Of a DNA stretch of 64,000 nucleotides, positions 26,620-38,366 are shown in pieces. Origin of the DNA: Romanomermis culicivorax (Eukaryota; Nematoda; Enoplea; Mermithida; Mermithidae). Location of the stretch: positions 1,488,001-1,552,000 of the forward strand of contig CAWUHX010000028.1 of the NCBI GenBank assembly GCA_963922205.1, written 5' to 3'. The notes under the pieces were generated by a model. That model was given only the letters and a program-made list of their open reading frames with translations. It made no database searches and had not been told where the DNA came from. Numbering within the stretch: position 1 is the first letter of the stretch; every line of letters starts with the position of its first letter. The position numbers and the translations under genes were made by a program.

Positions 26620-29600
26620 CCCTGCTTGCTAACGCAATTTACTGCACCTGTACCTTCAATATATGTGAATGTGCCCGAGGTAGCTTTCTTCCCTAAGCCC
26701 CTCTTGGGACAACAATGCAGCATATTTTTTGCTGGTACTGTGAGTACTGTGGCTAACCGTCACATACCCCTACAGGTAGTTAACCCGAGTACACACTCAG
26801 TGGTTCTCTACCTGCACACAACCATCGGTCATGTGCAGATGCACACTGATTCCTCATGGGGATTGGCGATCAAGTCTGATACCATTCTTGACCGGAAGTG
26901 GGTTGAAGCCAATGCTGTGATATCTCCTGATATCGCGTCACAGGATAAGACAGCCTTACTCGATCTACTCATCGCATTCACTGACCTCTATGCTATTGAT
27001 GAGAAGGACACAGGTTCCACTGACCTTGTGCACCACGAGATCAGCAAGGGTGATGCTCTCCCAGTCTGCTGTTTTCCTTACTGCACTGCCCCCAAGGAAA
27101 AGGACCTCATCATACAAGAAGTCAGAGCGCTCCAAGAGAAAGGTATTATCCAGCCTAGTACTTCCCCCTGGGCTACTAATACCGTCCTGGTGTGCAAGAA
27201 AAATGGGTCACACCGGATGTCTGTTGATTTTCGTGGTCTTAACGAGGTCACGAAAAAGGATGTGTATCCTCTCCCACGGATTGATGACATCCTTGACGCA
27301 CTCAAGGGTATGAAATACTTTACTACCCTTGATCAGGCTAATGCCTACTGGTCTATACCTATTGCTGAGGCAGACAAGGAGAAAACGGCCTTTAACACGC
27401 CTATTGGGCTCTACAGGTTCAACTATCTGCCTTTTGGTCTCTGCAATGCCCCTGGGACGTTTCAAGGTCTCATGGCCCTGCTTCTCACAGGATTGCAGTG
27501 ACGCACAGCATTGACCTATCTCGATGAGATCTTGGTGTTCAGGAACTCTCACACCCAGATGCTTGAGCGACTGAGAGATGTGTTTACGCGTCTCCGTCAG
27601 GGTGGAATGAAGCTCAGACTGAGCAAGTGCAAGTTTCCGCACTCTGAGATAGAGTATCTAGGCTACCGTATCTCACATAACAGCCTAGAACCAGATAAAG
27701 TCAAATTGGCTGCAGTCCAAGATCTACCCATTCCACAGAACGCCAAAGACATCAAGTCTTTTCTTGGCCTTGTGTCTTATTAAAGGCGTTTCATCCCTGG
27801 ATGCGCCTGGCTCAGGGAGCTGCTGACCAAGCTCCTACAGAAGAAAGTAACCTTCCTGTGGTCAAAACCTCAGCAAGCAGTCTTCGATGAACTCGGAAGG
27901 CTGTTGACGAATCCTCCTGTCCTGCGTTATCCCGACTTTATGAAATCCTTCATCCTTCAAACAGATGCAAGTATTTCAGGGATAGGAGCGGTTCTGAGCC
28001 AGTTAGATGATAATGGATACAACCATCCTGTCCGGTACGCCAGTAGAGGGTTAACAGCAGCTGAGAAAAACTACACTATTACGGAGTTAGAGACTCTCAC
28101 TGTTGTCCATTTCGTCAAGCACTTTCGGCCTTACCTCTTTCAACATGAGGTGGTCGTTCAGACTGATCATACTGCTGTTAAGGCTGTGTTGGAGAAACCT
28201 AACCCTTCAGCCTGGATAGCTCGGTGGGGCCTCGCGCTACCTGAATTCAAACTGACAATTCGGCCCCGAAAAGGTCGGTCTAATGGTAATGCTGACACAT
28301 TATCATGCCTGCCTGATCCTAATTCCCTTGCCGGGGAGAGTATCGACAATGCTCCCTCATACAGACCCGAGGAAGAAATTATGATGATCTCCGATGGTGT
28401 GCAGCACCTGGCGAGATCATCCCAAATGACCACGGATGGTGCGCAGCACCTGGCGAGGTCTGAGTGTTATGCTGAGATATCACAGGATGCACAGCACCAT
28501 GATCTTCTTGCAACTCAATTTGAGGATCCAGACCTAGCCTCTATTCTTAGGTCACTCAAACCCTACAGTGACTAGAATGATGTTAATGGCTACCACCTGT
28601 TGGATAACATCCTTTAGAAGTAGACAGGCGAGTCCGACAAGATTGTCATTCCTCGATCAATGGTTACAACCATTATTGAAGCTCACCATAATGACATTCT
28701 CACTGGACACTTTGGTGCAAAATGTACCGCGAGGCTTATAGCCCTCAGGTACCACTGGCCCTTCCTCAGTGCATACGTAAAATTCTTTTGTCAGCGGTGT
28801 GATCTTTGCCAATGGAATAAACCTGCGAGACAAGAGACCCGAGCAGCTCTGAAACTGATCATCATTATGGGGCTGTTTCATCGAGTAGGTGTTGACTGTA
28901 TAGGACCAATGACCACTAGGGAACATGGCAACTGTTTTATTGTAGTCTTTATCGACTACTTTACCAAATGGGTTGAAGCTTTTGCTACTCCGGATATTAG
29001 TGCACAAACCATAGCACGCCTTTCTGTTAGACAAATTGTCTGCAGACATGGGGCACCACAGATTCTTCAGTCTGACCATGGTACTGATTTCACATCAAAA
29101 TTGATGACAGAAATCACTGCCATCTGTTCGACTTAGAAAATCCACTCCACCACTTATCACCCGATGACAAACGGAGAAGTGGAACGAGCTAATCAAACGG
29201 CTATGTATGTATGTCCACCAAGGTCATACTGATTGGGATGAACACCTGCCGTATTCTGTGTTCGCTGTCAACATTAGCATGAATGAGTCAACAGGATTTC
29301 CTCCCTTTGAGCTCATGTATGGTCGTACACCCATGCTACCTGTTGATGCAGCGCTCTCATTCAACCCTCCAGCCCATATCATTGATGTATCCACATATGA
29401 TATGGAGGTCAAACGGCATTTTACAAATGCTTTGACCTTGATCCAGAGCTGAATTGAGAGATCACAGGCAGCTTATGCTCGGTCTTACAATCGCATGGCA
29501 CGAGATGCCTCATACAAAGTTGGCAATCAGGTGCTCAAACTGTGCACCCCCGGCAAACGTGGTCATACTCCTAAATTGCTGCCCATTTACGATGGGCCCT

Positions 29601-29842
29601 ACTTTGTAACAAATGTGGCATAAGCCAATGTCACCATTCGGCTTGATGCAGATCAAGAAGATACTGTGCATGTCAATCAGCTTAGATGCTACGTGTCACC
29701 TGATCAGCCTATGGAAGCAGAGGAGATGCTTTCCACTTCACAGGTAATCGAGATGGCTCCTTTATTGATTCCATCAACAAACCGAGATTTTACACAAGAT
29801 CTGGTTGACCCACATCTTGATGCAGAGGTCTCTAACCCATAA
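26620..29842 (+). pseudogene. pol: RT-RNase H-integrase of element B, broken
   Basis: RT at about 26900-27780 (VDFRGLNE, TTLDQANAY, YLPFGL; catalytic motif YLDE instead of YLDD near 27520). RNase H at about 27900-28300 (TDASISGIGAVLSQ, TELETL, TDHTAV). A linker has short DGVQHLARS repeats (28395-28480). Integrase at about 28660-29700 has an HH-CC domain (CQRCDLCQWN), D in GVDCIG, D in SDHGTDF and E in NGEVER. Ends at TAA 29840. Lesions include TGA 27499, TAA 27781, TAG 28573, a stop near 28616, TAG 29134, a deletion near 29200, TGA 29450 and TAA 29622. Confidence 0.88.
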
Positions 29843-30301
29843 TCAAGAAGCTCTTCTCTTCTTTAGTCGACTTATGGATGAGGTCGTCCTTTTTCGAAAG
29901 ACCGCCGCGCCCCTCATGGAATAAATGCTCCTGCTCCATGCTGGAACAGCAGTGTATGGAAGAGAATGAGCAGTGATCAATGCATCTAAACTAGGGTATT
30001 GCCTCATATCACAGGCGCATCGGTGCCATAGCTTACATCTCACTCCTAAAATTTTCCTTTTAGTTTCATTACAGATTTCACAAATCAGTCAACAATTGGC
30101 AACTCCACGCATTACCAAATGGATCAATTGACGTCAGCAACTCCATGCACCATTGACATAACTCCACGAGCCAAAACGCACCAAAAGACCACTGGACCAT
30201 CGACCGCCCGTCGTCACCTCTACCTAGACGTTTGACCCCCATGGACATGCTGCATACTCCATAACACAAGGACGAGGACGCCCTTTTTTGAAGGACCGCC
30301 A
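29843..30301 (+). other. 3' non-coding region of element B
   Basis: Lies between integrase and the 3' LTR. Two similar segments, GAGGTCGTCCTTTTTCGAAAGACCGCC near 29880 split by substitutions and GAGGACGCCCTTTTTTGAAGGACCGCC near 30271, occur about 390 bases apart, the second touching the LTR. They form a small hairpin (GTCCTTT/AAAGGAC type). A clean polypurine tract is not seen; AAGGACGAGGACG at 30267-30280 is the nearest candidate. Confidence 0.5.
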
Positions 30302-30681
30302 TGTCATGTGCCAACAAATTTCGCCCAGTGTCACGTGATTCACATCATATTTTTCGGTTATGTTTTTCGCTATGTTGTGTGTTACAGTAATTTACGTCAA
30401 TTTTATGTTTCATTTTTATAATTTCCACATGCAATTTTCTGTGTGTACTTTTTGTTTCGTTTCTGTTTCATTTGTGCACTTTTATTTCCGTTTCGATTTG
30501 GTATTTTTGTTATACAGGTAGACTACGGTATGTAACCGGCTAGTAAAGAATTTCCGTTAAAGATAAGCTCTCCAAGCTCATGGCTGTAATTGGAACACAA
30601 TGTGCACCTCTTATCAGTAAAAACTAGCGACGTTTCCCAACGTGAAAGGCCTAGTTGGAAATTCTCACTAGATGATGTTCC
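30302..30681 (+). repeat. 3' LTR of element B, left part
   Basis: TGTCATGTGCCAAC... matches 15504-15890 closely and stops at GATGATGTTCC, where element C begins. The right part is at 46437-47002. Confidence 0.88.
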
Positions 30682-30897
30682 TGTCACATGCCGCTCAATT
30701 CCTCCAACGTTACGTGATCCCAATCATGTCAACATTTTGTTTTTCTCCATGTTTTGTTTATTATTCATTCATGTTTCGTTTGTTTTATTTCTACACATGC
30801 ATTTTGCATTTGTTTTTATATTTTTCATGCATTTCTATGTTTCCTTTTCATTATATTTTATTTCTTAATGCACGCCGGCTACAGTAGGCCCTTTAGC

Positions 30898-30904
30898 TAT
30901 AAAA
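30898..30904 (+). promoter_or_regulatory. Putative TATA box of the element C LTR
   Basis: TATAAAA in the context TTTAGCTATAAAACTTCC, about 410 bases before two AATAAA signals at 31307-31312 and 31355-31360. Transcription would start just downstream, with the hairpin cluster in the R region. The match is conserved in the 3' LTR near 45665; element B lacks it. Confidence 0.5.
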
Positions 30905-31033
30905 CTTCCGCCAACCATGCTCCACGAGCACATGGCTATTTTTTGTGCATTCCATGCACCTCTTATCACAAAAATTAGCATCATTTTTGTTACACAAAAA
31001 CGACTAGCTAAGAAGTTTTAGCTAAAGACGTTC

Positions 31034-31215
31034 ATATGCTTAGCATAGGCACTGCAGTCGGCCCCAATGCTAAACGCATGTGAGCTAAAAATGTCTATGT
31101 GCACATAGGCATCTTCTGCATCGCGTCTAGCTGCAGAAGTTAGCTTGGATGCCGAGAAACTCCGCCCAAGCTGCAGCTGTAGCCAAACATGTCCTTAAAA
31201 GGACATGTTTCTTTA
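31034..31215 (+). promoter_or_regulatory. Hairpin cluster in LTR of element C
   Basis: Consecutive stems: TTAGCAT/ATGCTAA (31040-31046 with 31067-31073), CTATGT/ACATAG, CTTCTGCA/TGCAGAAG, AGCTTGG/CCAAGCT, and AAACATGTCCTT/AAGGACATGTTT with a two-base loop (31185-31210). The first stem reads TAAGCAT/ATGCTTA in element B, so a base pair is exchanged but pairing is kept. The cluster recurs in the 3' LTR at about 45800-45980. Role unknown: RNA processing, poly(A) control or dimerisation are possible. Confidence 0.7.
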
Positions 31216-32093
31216 ACTTTTGGTTCAGTGTTCGTTTTTTGCTCATTCTGGGTTTTACCCCTGCGTCCGAATTGATGTCAGTGTCGGTCACCTTTCGCCT
31301 AATTTGAATAAATTTGAATATCCATCTTCACTGCATCCACCGCCTTTTATCTCCAATAAATTTGCATAGACTTGCATCTCTTCACTGCGTTCACCGCCTA
31401 TTCTACTTACAGTACCCGTCGCCCATCCGTGCCAGGTGTCCGACCGCCCCAGTTAACAGAGAAACAATCAAGAGTCGCCTCCCGATCACCAACACCCGTT
31501 GCCGGAGAACCGTGTGGATCGCATCCCCGTTCCTTGCCAGAAAACCGAAAGTTCCCAGGGACCTGCCGCCTGTTTCGTCGAATCCTTTGGAAGAACAGGA
31601 CTAGGTGAGTCTTCTCAGGGGATTATTGTTATTGTAGGGTATTTTTGGGGAACCCTTCTTAAGTCAGTTTCCCAGGCCTCCCCAGATAGGTAGGGCTCTC
31701 ACCTCTCGGGTTTGGGCTAAAAAGGGACTGTCTGGTTCATAATTGGGTCCCACAAATTAGGTCATTTTACGGGTGACCCTGTCCCCACTCTCACTGAGCA
31801 GGACTCGGGGATTGTCACACCTAACCTGGCGGCGTTGTCCATTACCCTACAGCAAGACCCCAGGACAACACCAGAGAGAAAGTCATAGGCTTCCCTATGG
31901 CCACCACTCGCCGGGTTAGGCCCCCAAATAAACAGGGAGTCTGGGGAAATGGCCAGTATCCATCAGGAGTCACATCCTATTGCTCACTGTAATAGGATCA
32001 ATCTGATATGGTTCACCATCAATGTGACTGGGAAAACAATGTTCTACCTGATGCGATACCCAAACCTCCCCAGCTCCCCCGATTAAGGTGACA

Positions 32094-32111
32094 TGGCGAG
32101 GCTGGAAAATC
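32094..32111 (+). promoter_or_regulatory. Primer binding site of element C
   Basis: TGGCGAGGCTGGAAAATC directly after the LTR end GTGACA, one base different from element B. Confidence 0.7.
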
Positions 32112-35100
32112 GACCTTAAGTCTGGCACTTGCCCTTAAGTGTAAAAACTTCACCCTTGGGTCGGAACCACCCCCAGGTCGGGTCAATTCCCATTTTGAGT
32201 CGGACAAGCCCCCTTAAAATTGGGTACTAGCCATCCAATAAGTTGGAGCACCCCCCAATTTGGGTCTACTGCCTATTGAGTCGGGAATGTCCCTTATTTC
32301 GGATTATCGCCACTGTAGGTCGGAAATTTCCCCTTGAAATTGAGTGTTATTACTGTAAGTCGGAAATTTTTCCCTTGAAATCGAGTTTAATTACTGTAAG
32401 ATGGAAATCGCCCTTACGAGTGATCTAAATGTGATCTATATGTGTAAATCATTATCTCATGCGTGTGTATCGCCCCTATGAGTAATAAATCCCCCTAGAG
32501 TTGAGTTATTTGTCCCCAGAGCCGAGTTATATGTCCTCAGAGTCGAGTTAAATGTCCTCAGAGTCGAGTTATCTGCCCTCAGAGTCGCATTATTTGTCCC
32601 ATTCAGTCAAATTTCCCTCAGAGTCGAGTTATATATGGAGTATTCTGTATTCTTCCTATGAGTAATCTTGTATCTTCTCCATATTTAGTCTGTGTTGTAA
32701 ATTCCCTCATTTTTCTTCCCCTTTTCTTTTCTTTTGCCTCTCTCTCCTATTGGGTGGTATACTGTACCCCTCCGGGTGGGTGCCGTTACAGTACACCTGT
32801 GACCATTCCCGTACTGTAACTACAGTATACCCATACGCGGGTACTGGTATCACAGCTCTAGGGGTTGACGGCCTCTCCTGACTGTTGGTGGTCCGTGACC
32901 CCATGATACAGTACACCCTCGACCTATGATTCTGGACGTCATATGTGGCTGCGATCTGTTAATTGTGTACAGTATTTTTGGATTTCACCGGAAACTGTCA
33001 GAGTTGCTCACTTCTCCAGCCCCAAAAATTTTACACCTACTGTTTACACCTTTAACACGCATATCTATCAATCTCGTCTTTGCCCCTTTTTGTTATTTTT
33101 CCCTCCATTTTTTTTCTCTTCTTCGGTCAACTGAGTGGACAAAAAAAAAATTTTCTCTTTTCTTACGCTGCTGCTACAGTATGACACCCTTACGTAAGTC
33201 TCTCTCTTTTTCATTTTTACTTACTGTAAAGTCTATCCTCTTCTATTTTCGGGTTGTTGCATCCAGAACATGGACTTTACGGGTCATGCTCTTTGACGTC
33301 AGCAATAACAATGTTACATGTTGTTGTTATGTGGTTCAGCCTCATGGACGCAACCACTGACGTCTGCAACAGCCGCTTCACTTGCTGATGCTTTAAGGGG
33401 TGGGTAGCCCTCTGGGTTCTACTCCTGACCTCAGCAACGGCAACACTACGTGTTGTTGTTTTGGGTTGATACTCCTGCAGTACTGACTCCTGACGTCTGC
33501 AATAGCTGAAGCTCACGTTGTTGCAGCAGGATTGGCTGGTCTCCTGCACCCCATCTGTGACGTCAGCAATAGTGATGCAATGTATCATTATTCAGAGATG
33601 TGCAGGTCTTACGGATCCCACATCTGATGTCTGCAGCAACCGCATCTCATGTCATTGACCTAGGGTATTGGACCCTCGGTTCCACCTTTTGACCTCAGCA
33701 ACGGCAACACCATGTGTTACTGTATACAGATAGTTGGCTTCAGGGCCCTATTGCTGATGTCGGCAATGACAATGTATCATGTTCCCGCAGCAGGAATTGA
33801 GGTTACACGATCCTACTTCTGACATCTGCAATGGCAACATTACATGTTACTGCAGGGGTCTGCTGGCCTTAGGCACTTACCCCTGGCATCTGCAACTGCG
33901 ACATGATACTCGGGTACTCTTATCCCAGGCACCTGCAGTCAGCACCAAGGTCATGTGATGGTTCATACCCCCCTACCTTTTGATGTCAGCACCAGGTTAC
34001 TGTCGGTCCTTCGAGTATTCCACTTGAGTCGTAGGTGGTTGTTGGCGCATGGCCCTATCACCTGCTGCTCTTGCCAAAGGGTTGGTGTGTGTCTGGAACT
34101 GATGCCTGGGAAACATCAGTCAACACACATACACCACCTGAGATGCTCTCTAGCCCGTGATACTGATCAGGTTGTCCGCTCGGGTAGTGGCACTGTTGAT
34201 CAGCACGTGGCTGCCTCTAAGCTTTAACTGCAGGTTTGAACGAGTTACACTCGGCCTCAGCTGGGTTGGTTGCTTGACTCGTGTAGACAGCGGGCATTCC
34301 CAGTCAGTACTGCTTGTGTCTGACGTCTGCAAGGGTTCAGCAGCCTTCTTGTAAATTTCTTATCTAAATTCACTCATTCTCTTTCATCTCATCGAGCTGT
34401 CATACAAAGATCTTCTTTAGTGTCCCCGCCATAGTGGTTCCCGAGGGACTGCGGCACAGCCTCCGGTTAGGCCTAGAGTGTATAGGACCCCCTGTCATAT
34501 TTCATTCACTTGAATGCCTTCGTTAACTGGCTTAACGATGTCCACGCTAGAGTCGCCACTGACCCAGAGTCCGCCTCCGTGGTCCACCCCTGTTAGTCAT
34601 GTAATATAATAGGCACCGTTGAGTCAGCCTCAGCGAGGGTATTGAGTACGCCTCAATGCATAACTGGGTTCGCCTCAGTTATTTTCACTCAATAATTCAC
34701 CCAGGGACACCTTGTACCCGTGATCCCTTAGATGTTTTCGGGTGCACCCTCAAAACATCCAGAGTAAATTCATCTTAACTGACTGAGTGTGTCAGAATAG
34801 CACCTTTGGTACCCGTGCTCTCTCTCTCTTCCACTGTGTGACCTGCGAGCCTCATTGCATCTCAGTGATCGGCAACCCAGCCACCAGCTGTATATAATAC
34901 TCCTGGAGAGTGTCCGTTCTGTTCGGAATGCGGGCGCCCGTTTCGAACACAGCTGTAAGTTATTTGCAAATGTCATCCAGCACGGAACCTCCTGTATAGT
35001 CCATCACACTGTAGAGATCGCAATCGCTCCTGGCGAGTGAGGCCCGTTGTGTAACTGTGCTACCCCGTTGCATAACTGGGTTTGTAAATTAGTTTTGTCT

Positions 35101-35574
35101 CTATTTATTGCTCCCTTTTAAGTTCACTTTCAGTTGTCCACATCCTTTTCACTTCATGCCACTTTATGCGCTACTCCTGGTGAGTAGGATCTTGTCCGCC
35201 ACGAGTCCGCCTCGCCCCAAGGTTTGTAAACTAGTACAAACGGTCGAACCTCCAGGAAAAATCCCTCCTGAGTGGGTTTATCCGTCCCTTCTCATTTCTC
35301 GGCAGAAAAACCGCCTTTTCGCTCTTTCTTATCTCTCTTTCTCTCTTTTCGGCCATTCCAATTGCCGGGTCCAGGCCCCAACTCTACATACTTTCAGTCG
35401 GGATCAATTCCCCCATCTATCAGGCCATGCCTATACCCATCACAGGCGACCAGATAAATTCCCTTCTGCGTCCCCCTGGTGTACTCTGATCTTGCATCCT
35501 ACAATCTTGTTCCCATTCTAGCTCCATTTCATGGTCGCTAGTCTTAAACTAAACCAAGTTCACGTCACAAACGC
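32112..35574 (+). other. Leader of element C, about 3.5 kb, structured and repeat-rich
   Basis: Colinear with the leader of B. Contains TTACTGTAAGTCGGAAATT repeats (32290-32410), about six CCTCAGAGTCGAGTTAT units of about 24 bases (32500-32640), an ACTGTACC-rich stretch (32755-32830), the hairpin array (33294-33990) and TCCGCCTC repeats (34560-34680). Open frames such as 32926-33360 are low-complexity Phe/Ser-rich translations and are not called as genes. Confidence 0.7.
33294..33990 (+). repeat. 65-bp-period hairpin array in leader of element C
   Basis: Units begin TGACGTCAGCAA or variants at about 33294, 33358, 33426, 33491, 33558, 33625, 33690, 33755, 33820 and 33884, then looser near 33941 and 33980. 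Spacing is 64-68 bases. The first unit shows the pattern best: AATAACAA, loop, TTGTTGTT. Exact TGACGTCAGCAA and weaker TGACNTCTGCAA forms tend to alternate. Same organisation as 18294-19115 in B. Confidence 0.85.
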
Positions 35575-38338
35575 CGTTGCGCACGCGTCTTTTGAATTCA
35601 TGCGCTCTTTCGTCCCGAATTCGGAAAAGTAGTACTCACTTTCACTTTACACAATAGAGACACCTCGTCATTCCTGCCGTCTAAGTACCCAGCCTGTACA
35701 GACCAGTGAGCCGCTCTCTATTCAATTTGACTTAATTGCTTCACGGGCAAGAATGTCTGTTCTAACCACCTTATGGGAGGACCAATCCTCGGATATGAAG
35801 TCAGAAACTGACCTCCCTTCACAGATCGAGAACAAGGTCCAGGCAGCATTTGAGAATGCTCTTGGACCCCTCAACCAAAAGTTAGAGGCCATAAATGGTC
35901 GGAGACACCCTCCCGTGTCCAGCTTTATGGCCCCTCCAACCTTCTCGGGTGCTTTTGGTGAGTCCATCACTGATTTTATGTCACATCTTACTCGTTTCTT
36001 TACACTCCAGGGTGTAAGCGAAACGGATCATGTGTATAAAATCCCCTTTCTGGAGTCATGCCTTACGGGTTCTGCTCTTGCCTCCTATTGGGACTTTAGC
36101 AGTGGCACTCCACAACCTACCCGCTACAAAGAGTTTACGGCTTTTCTATGGAAAGATTTTCCGGTAGGGCGTGACTCTGATCTGCATCAGCAGCTGATCC
36201 AAGATCGACTGCAGAAGCCGACTGAGTCCGGGATAGTCTACCTTGAGCACCTCAAGAGATTGTCCAGGGTAGCGTATCCAGATCTCGCGACGGATGTCAG
36301 AGATTCTATCATCAAACCTATCTTTCTGCGTGGATTGAAACCCGTCCTCCGAGATAGTATCAAGTTTAGGGAGTTTACGACTCTTGAAGAGACTCTCAAG
36401 GCAGCCTGTTACGCAGAATCCCAAATCTTCCGGGACGAGATTCGGTACATCGCTTTCTCTTCAGAACCTAAAAGTTTTCTCTTCAGAACCTAAACCTGCC
36501 GGATATGATCCCAACATGCCTAACAGAAGCACCAACAGTTGTCAGAGCAATGCTCAAACGTCGTCATCCTCCCCCGATGAGGTCCACCGCTTAAAACAGG
36601 AAATGGCCAGGCTAACGGCCCACGTAGCGAAGCTTACGGCCCAGCAACGTGCACCAGCCCCAATCCAGCAGACACCGCCTTCACAGCCGTCGACACCAAA
36701 TCAGTCTGTAGGGCGACCCTCGTCAGGAGCACACCTTCAAAAGTGCTCCTTCCACGGACTGTGTACACATAGTGACGCCGACTGTCGGGCCCAGCGTCCC
36801 ACCGGTGCCGCTCCCGGTAACAACACCGCTAACGGTGGTCGCTGTTATTTTTGCCGTACACGTGCCCACCCCACGGACCGATGTGATAGGCCATGCCCTC
36901 ATTGTCGTCAAGTGCGAGTGCACCGATCAACTGCCTGTCCGCAGCGCAATCCGGCAAACACAGGTGAGAATGACTACCAATATACTGGTTATTCTTCCCA
37001 GGGGTCAAATGTGTATCATCAGAGAAATGCTTATCACCCTCCTAACGGGATGGGGAACCAATATCCGCAGCCCATACGCCGCAACAACGCCGTTGGGGCT
37101 ACCGATGGCCCTCCTCACCCAGATCCTCTTGATCTGGATGACGAGGCACTTGCTGAACACCTAGCAGATCCTTCACAACAGTGTTATCCTGTCTGCGTAA
37201 TCAGTATTGGATTTTCAGTAGTCCAAGCAGCCCAGGTACCAGTACCGATAAATGTATCAGACATACTGCTGCCACCACCAAGGTATGCAATGCTGGTCAC
37301 CATGGACCCCTCGACAACACCGCAGTTTGTTGGTCACACTAACATCCTAGCATTGTATTGCATCCCAAAAACTACGACTGCCGAGCCAGCTCCAGCCACC
37401 AATACGACATCTTCGGCGCCACCGGCCTGCATCATCACTCCAGGACCACCGCCAGGGATCCCCACGGATTCGGCTATGGAAGTCATCGACCAGGTCGAGC
37501 CGATGAACTTGACAGGTATACTACCTTCTTCTTCCAGTGATCCTAGAACAGGAACCAGAAATCTATCTCAGTCTATGACTCTATCAATTTCTTGTTCACA
37601 GCACCATCACCCGTCCAAGACGCGATGTTGGCCATCTGGTCAGTTGACCTGGCCAAGAAATACCCGCATTTGCCGTGGACTCTGCTCAACAAGCCGTCAC
37701 AAGTCGAAGCACTCACGGCCGCCGACGTGGTGCTTGCGGCACCTGTATCAATACCACTCTTACTACCTGACGTCACCCGATGGGCACTCGAGTTCATTGC
37801 CAATGGGACTATCACAATCTCGCCCCTCGAGAAGTTCTTATTGGATGGGGAACCATCCTTGCCGGCAGTCGATGCCGTCTGCTGTGCAGTCGAACAGGCC
37901 AGTCAGATTCTCCTGCCTGCTGTCGCCCCTACACCACTGACAGCAGCGCCACCTGTTGCCGCTACACCGCCAACAGAAATGGTCACCATTGCTTCCTCAC
38001 CTCCAGCAAAGGAACCAACAACTGATCCTACACCACCGGCAGCAGCCCAAGAAACACCGCCGGCAGCAGCCCAAGACATATCGCCGGCGCCAGCTCAAGA
38101 CACATCTCCGACCGTTGCGACCCAGTCGCCCGTCATCAAACCCATGGCCGTCAATGAGACCTTACGTCCCGTTAATGAGGATGTTAGCATTATTGAGGAA
38201 TCACCGTTCCCAACAGCAGTTGCCCCACAGTCGCCAAAAGTCGGCATCCTCCAGGAAATCCACCCATGCGGCGGGTTGGTTATTGACTTCCCCAGTCAGG
38301 AACCCATCTCGTCCGACAGCGACGAAGAGGAAATCTGA
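35575..38338 (+). pseudogene. gag: Gag region of element C, two frames joined by an intron, broken
   Basis: The N-terminal part aligned with B starts near 35575, but its ATG is ACG here. A clear frame runs from about 35634 with an ATG at 35753. Capsid core 35900-36440. A 22-bp tandem duplication (36454-36475 repeated from 36476) shifts the frame, giving a stop at 36491. The new frame then encodes a coiled-coil-like QEMARLTAHVAKLTAQQ, a CSFHGLCTHSDADC motif, the knuckle CYFCRTRAHPTDRC and CPHCRQVRVHRSTAC. After the intron 37516-37601 comes [15 protein letters not shown], then a Pro/Ala/Thr-rich stretch with AAAQETPP-like repeats, and an acidic end SDSDEEEI. The last 245 codons (37602-38338) have no family I recognise; conserved with B, so probably a functional Gag domain. 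Confidence 0.8.
37516..37601 (+). other. 86-nt GT-AG intron in gag region of element C
   Basis: GTATACTACCTTC... to ...TTTCTTGTTCACAG. Splicing joins ...PMNLT with A-PSPVQDAM in frame. Unspliced RNA would read on in a frame that is not conserved between B and C. Same length and position as 22625-22710. Confidence 0.65.
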
Positions 38339-38366
38339 AAATGCCCATCGGGCCAGATTCGTGAAA

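Larger units (their letters stand above)
30682..32093 (+). repeat. 5' LTR of element C
   Basis: 1412 bp, TGTCACATGCCGC to TTAAGGTGACA. The first 985 or so bases match 45449-46436. The right edge is set by the primer site and by alignment with the LTR end of element B (both end GTGACA). Confidence 0.88.

Noticed and set aside
31034..31215. Self-cleaving ribozyme in the LTR hairpin cluster
   Set aside because: I looked for the hammerhead core (CTGATGA with GAAA) and found no complete core in B or C.
32926..33360. 144-codon plus-strand frame in the leader of C
   Set aside because: Phe/Ser/Leu-rich translation of a CT-rich leader; no counterpart frame in B at the same place.
33294..33990. CRISPR-like regular repeat spacing
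   Set aside because: The units are degenerate throughout with no exact repeat and unique spacer division, the host is eukaryotic, and the array lies in a retroelement leader. It is a diverged tandem hairpin array.
36384..37940. 518-codon frame read as one protein
   Set aside because: Only the part from the capsid break to 37515 is conserved with B in that frame. After the 86-nt intron the other frame is conserved, so the tail to 37940 is out of frame.
37956..38366. N-terminal extension of the env frame (762 codons)
   Set aside because: The extension overlaps the conserved acidic end of the gag region in another frame and is His/Arg/Gln-rich shadow sequence. The ATG at 38367 followed by a signal-like segment is the better start.
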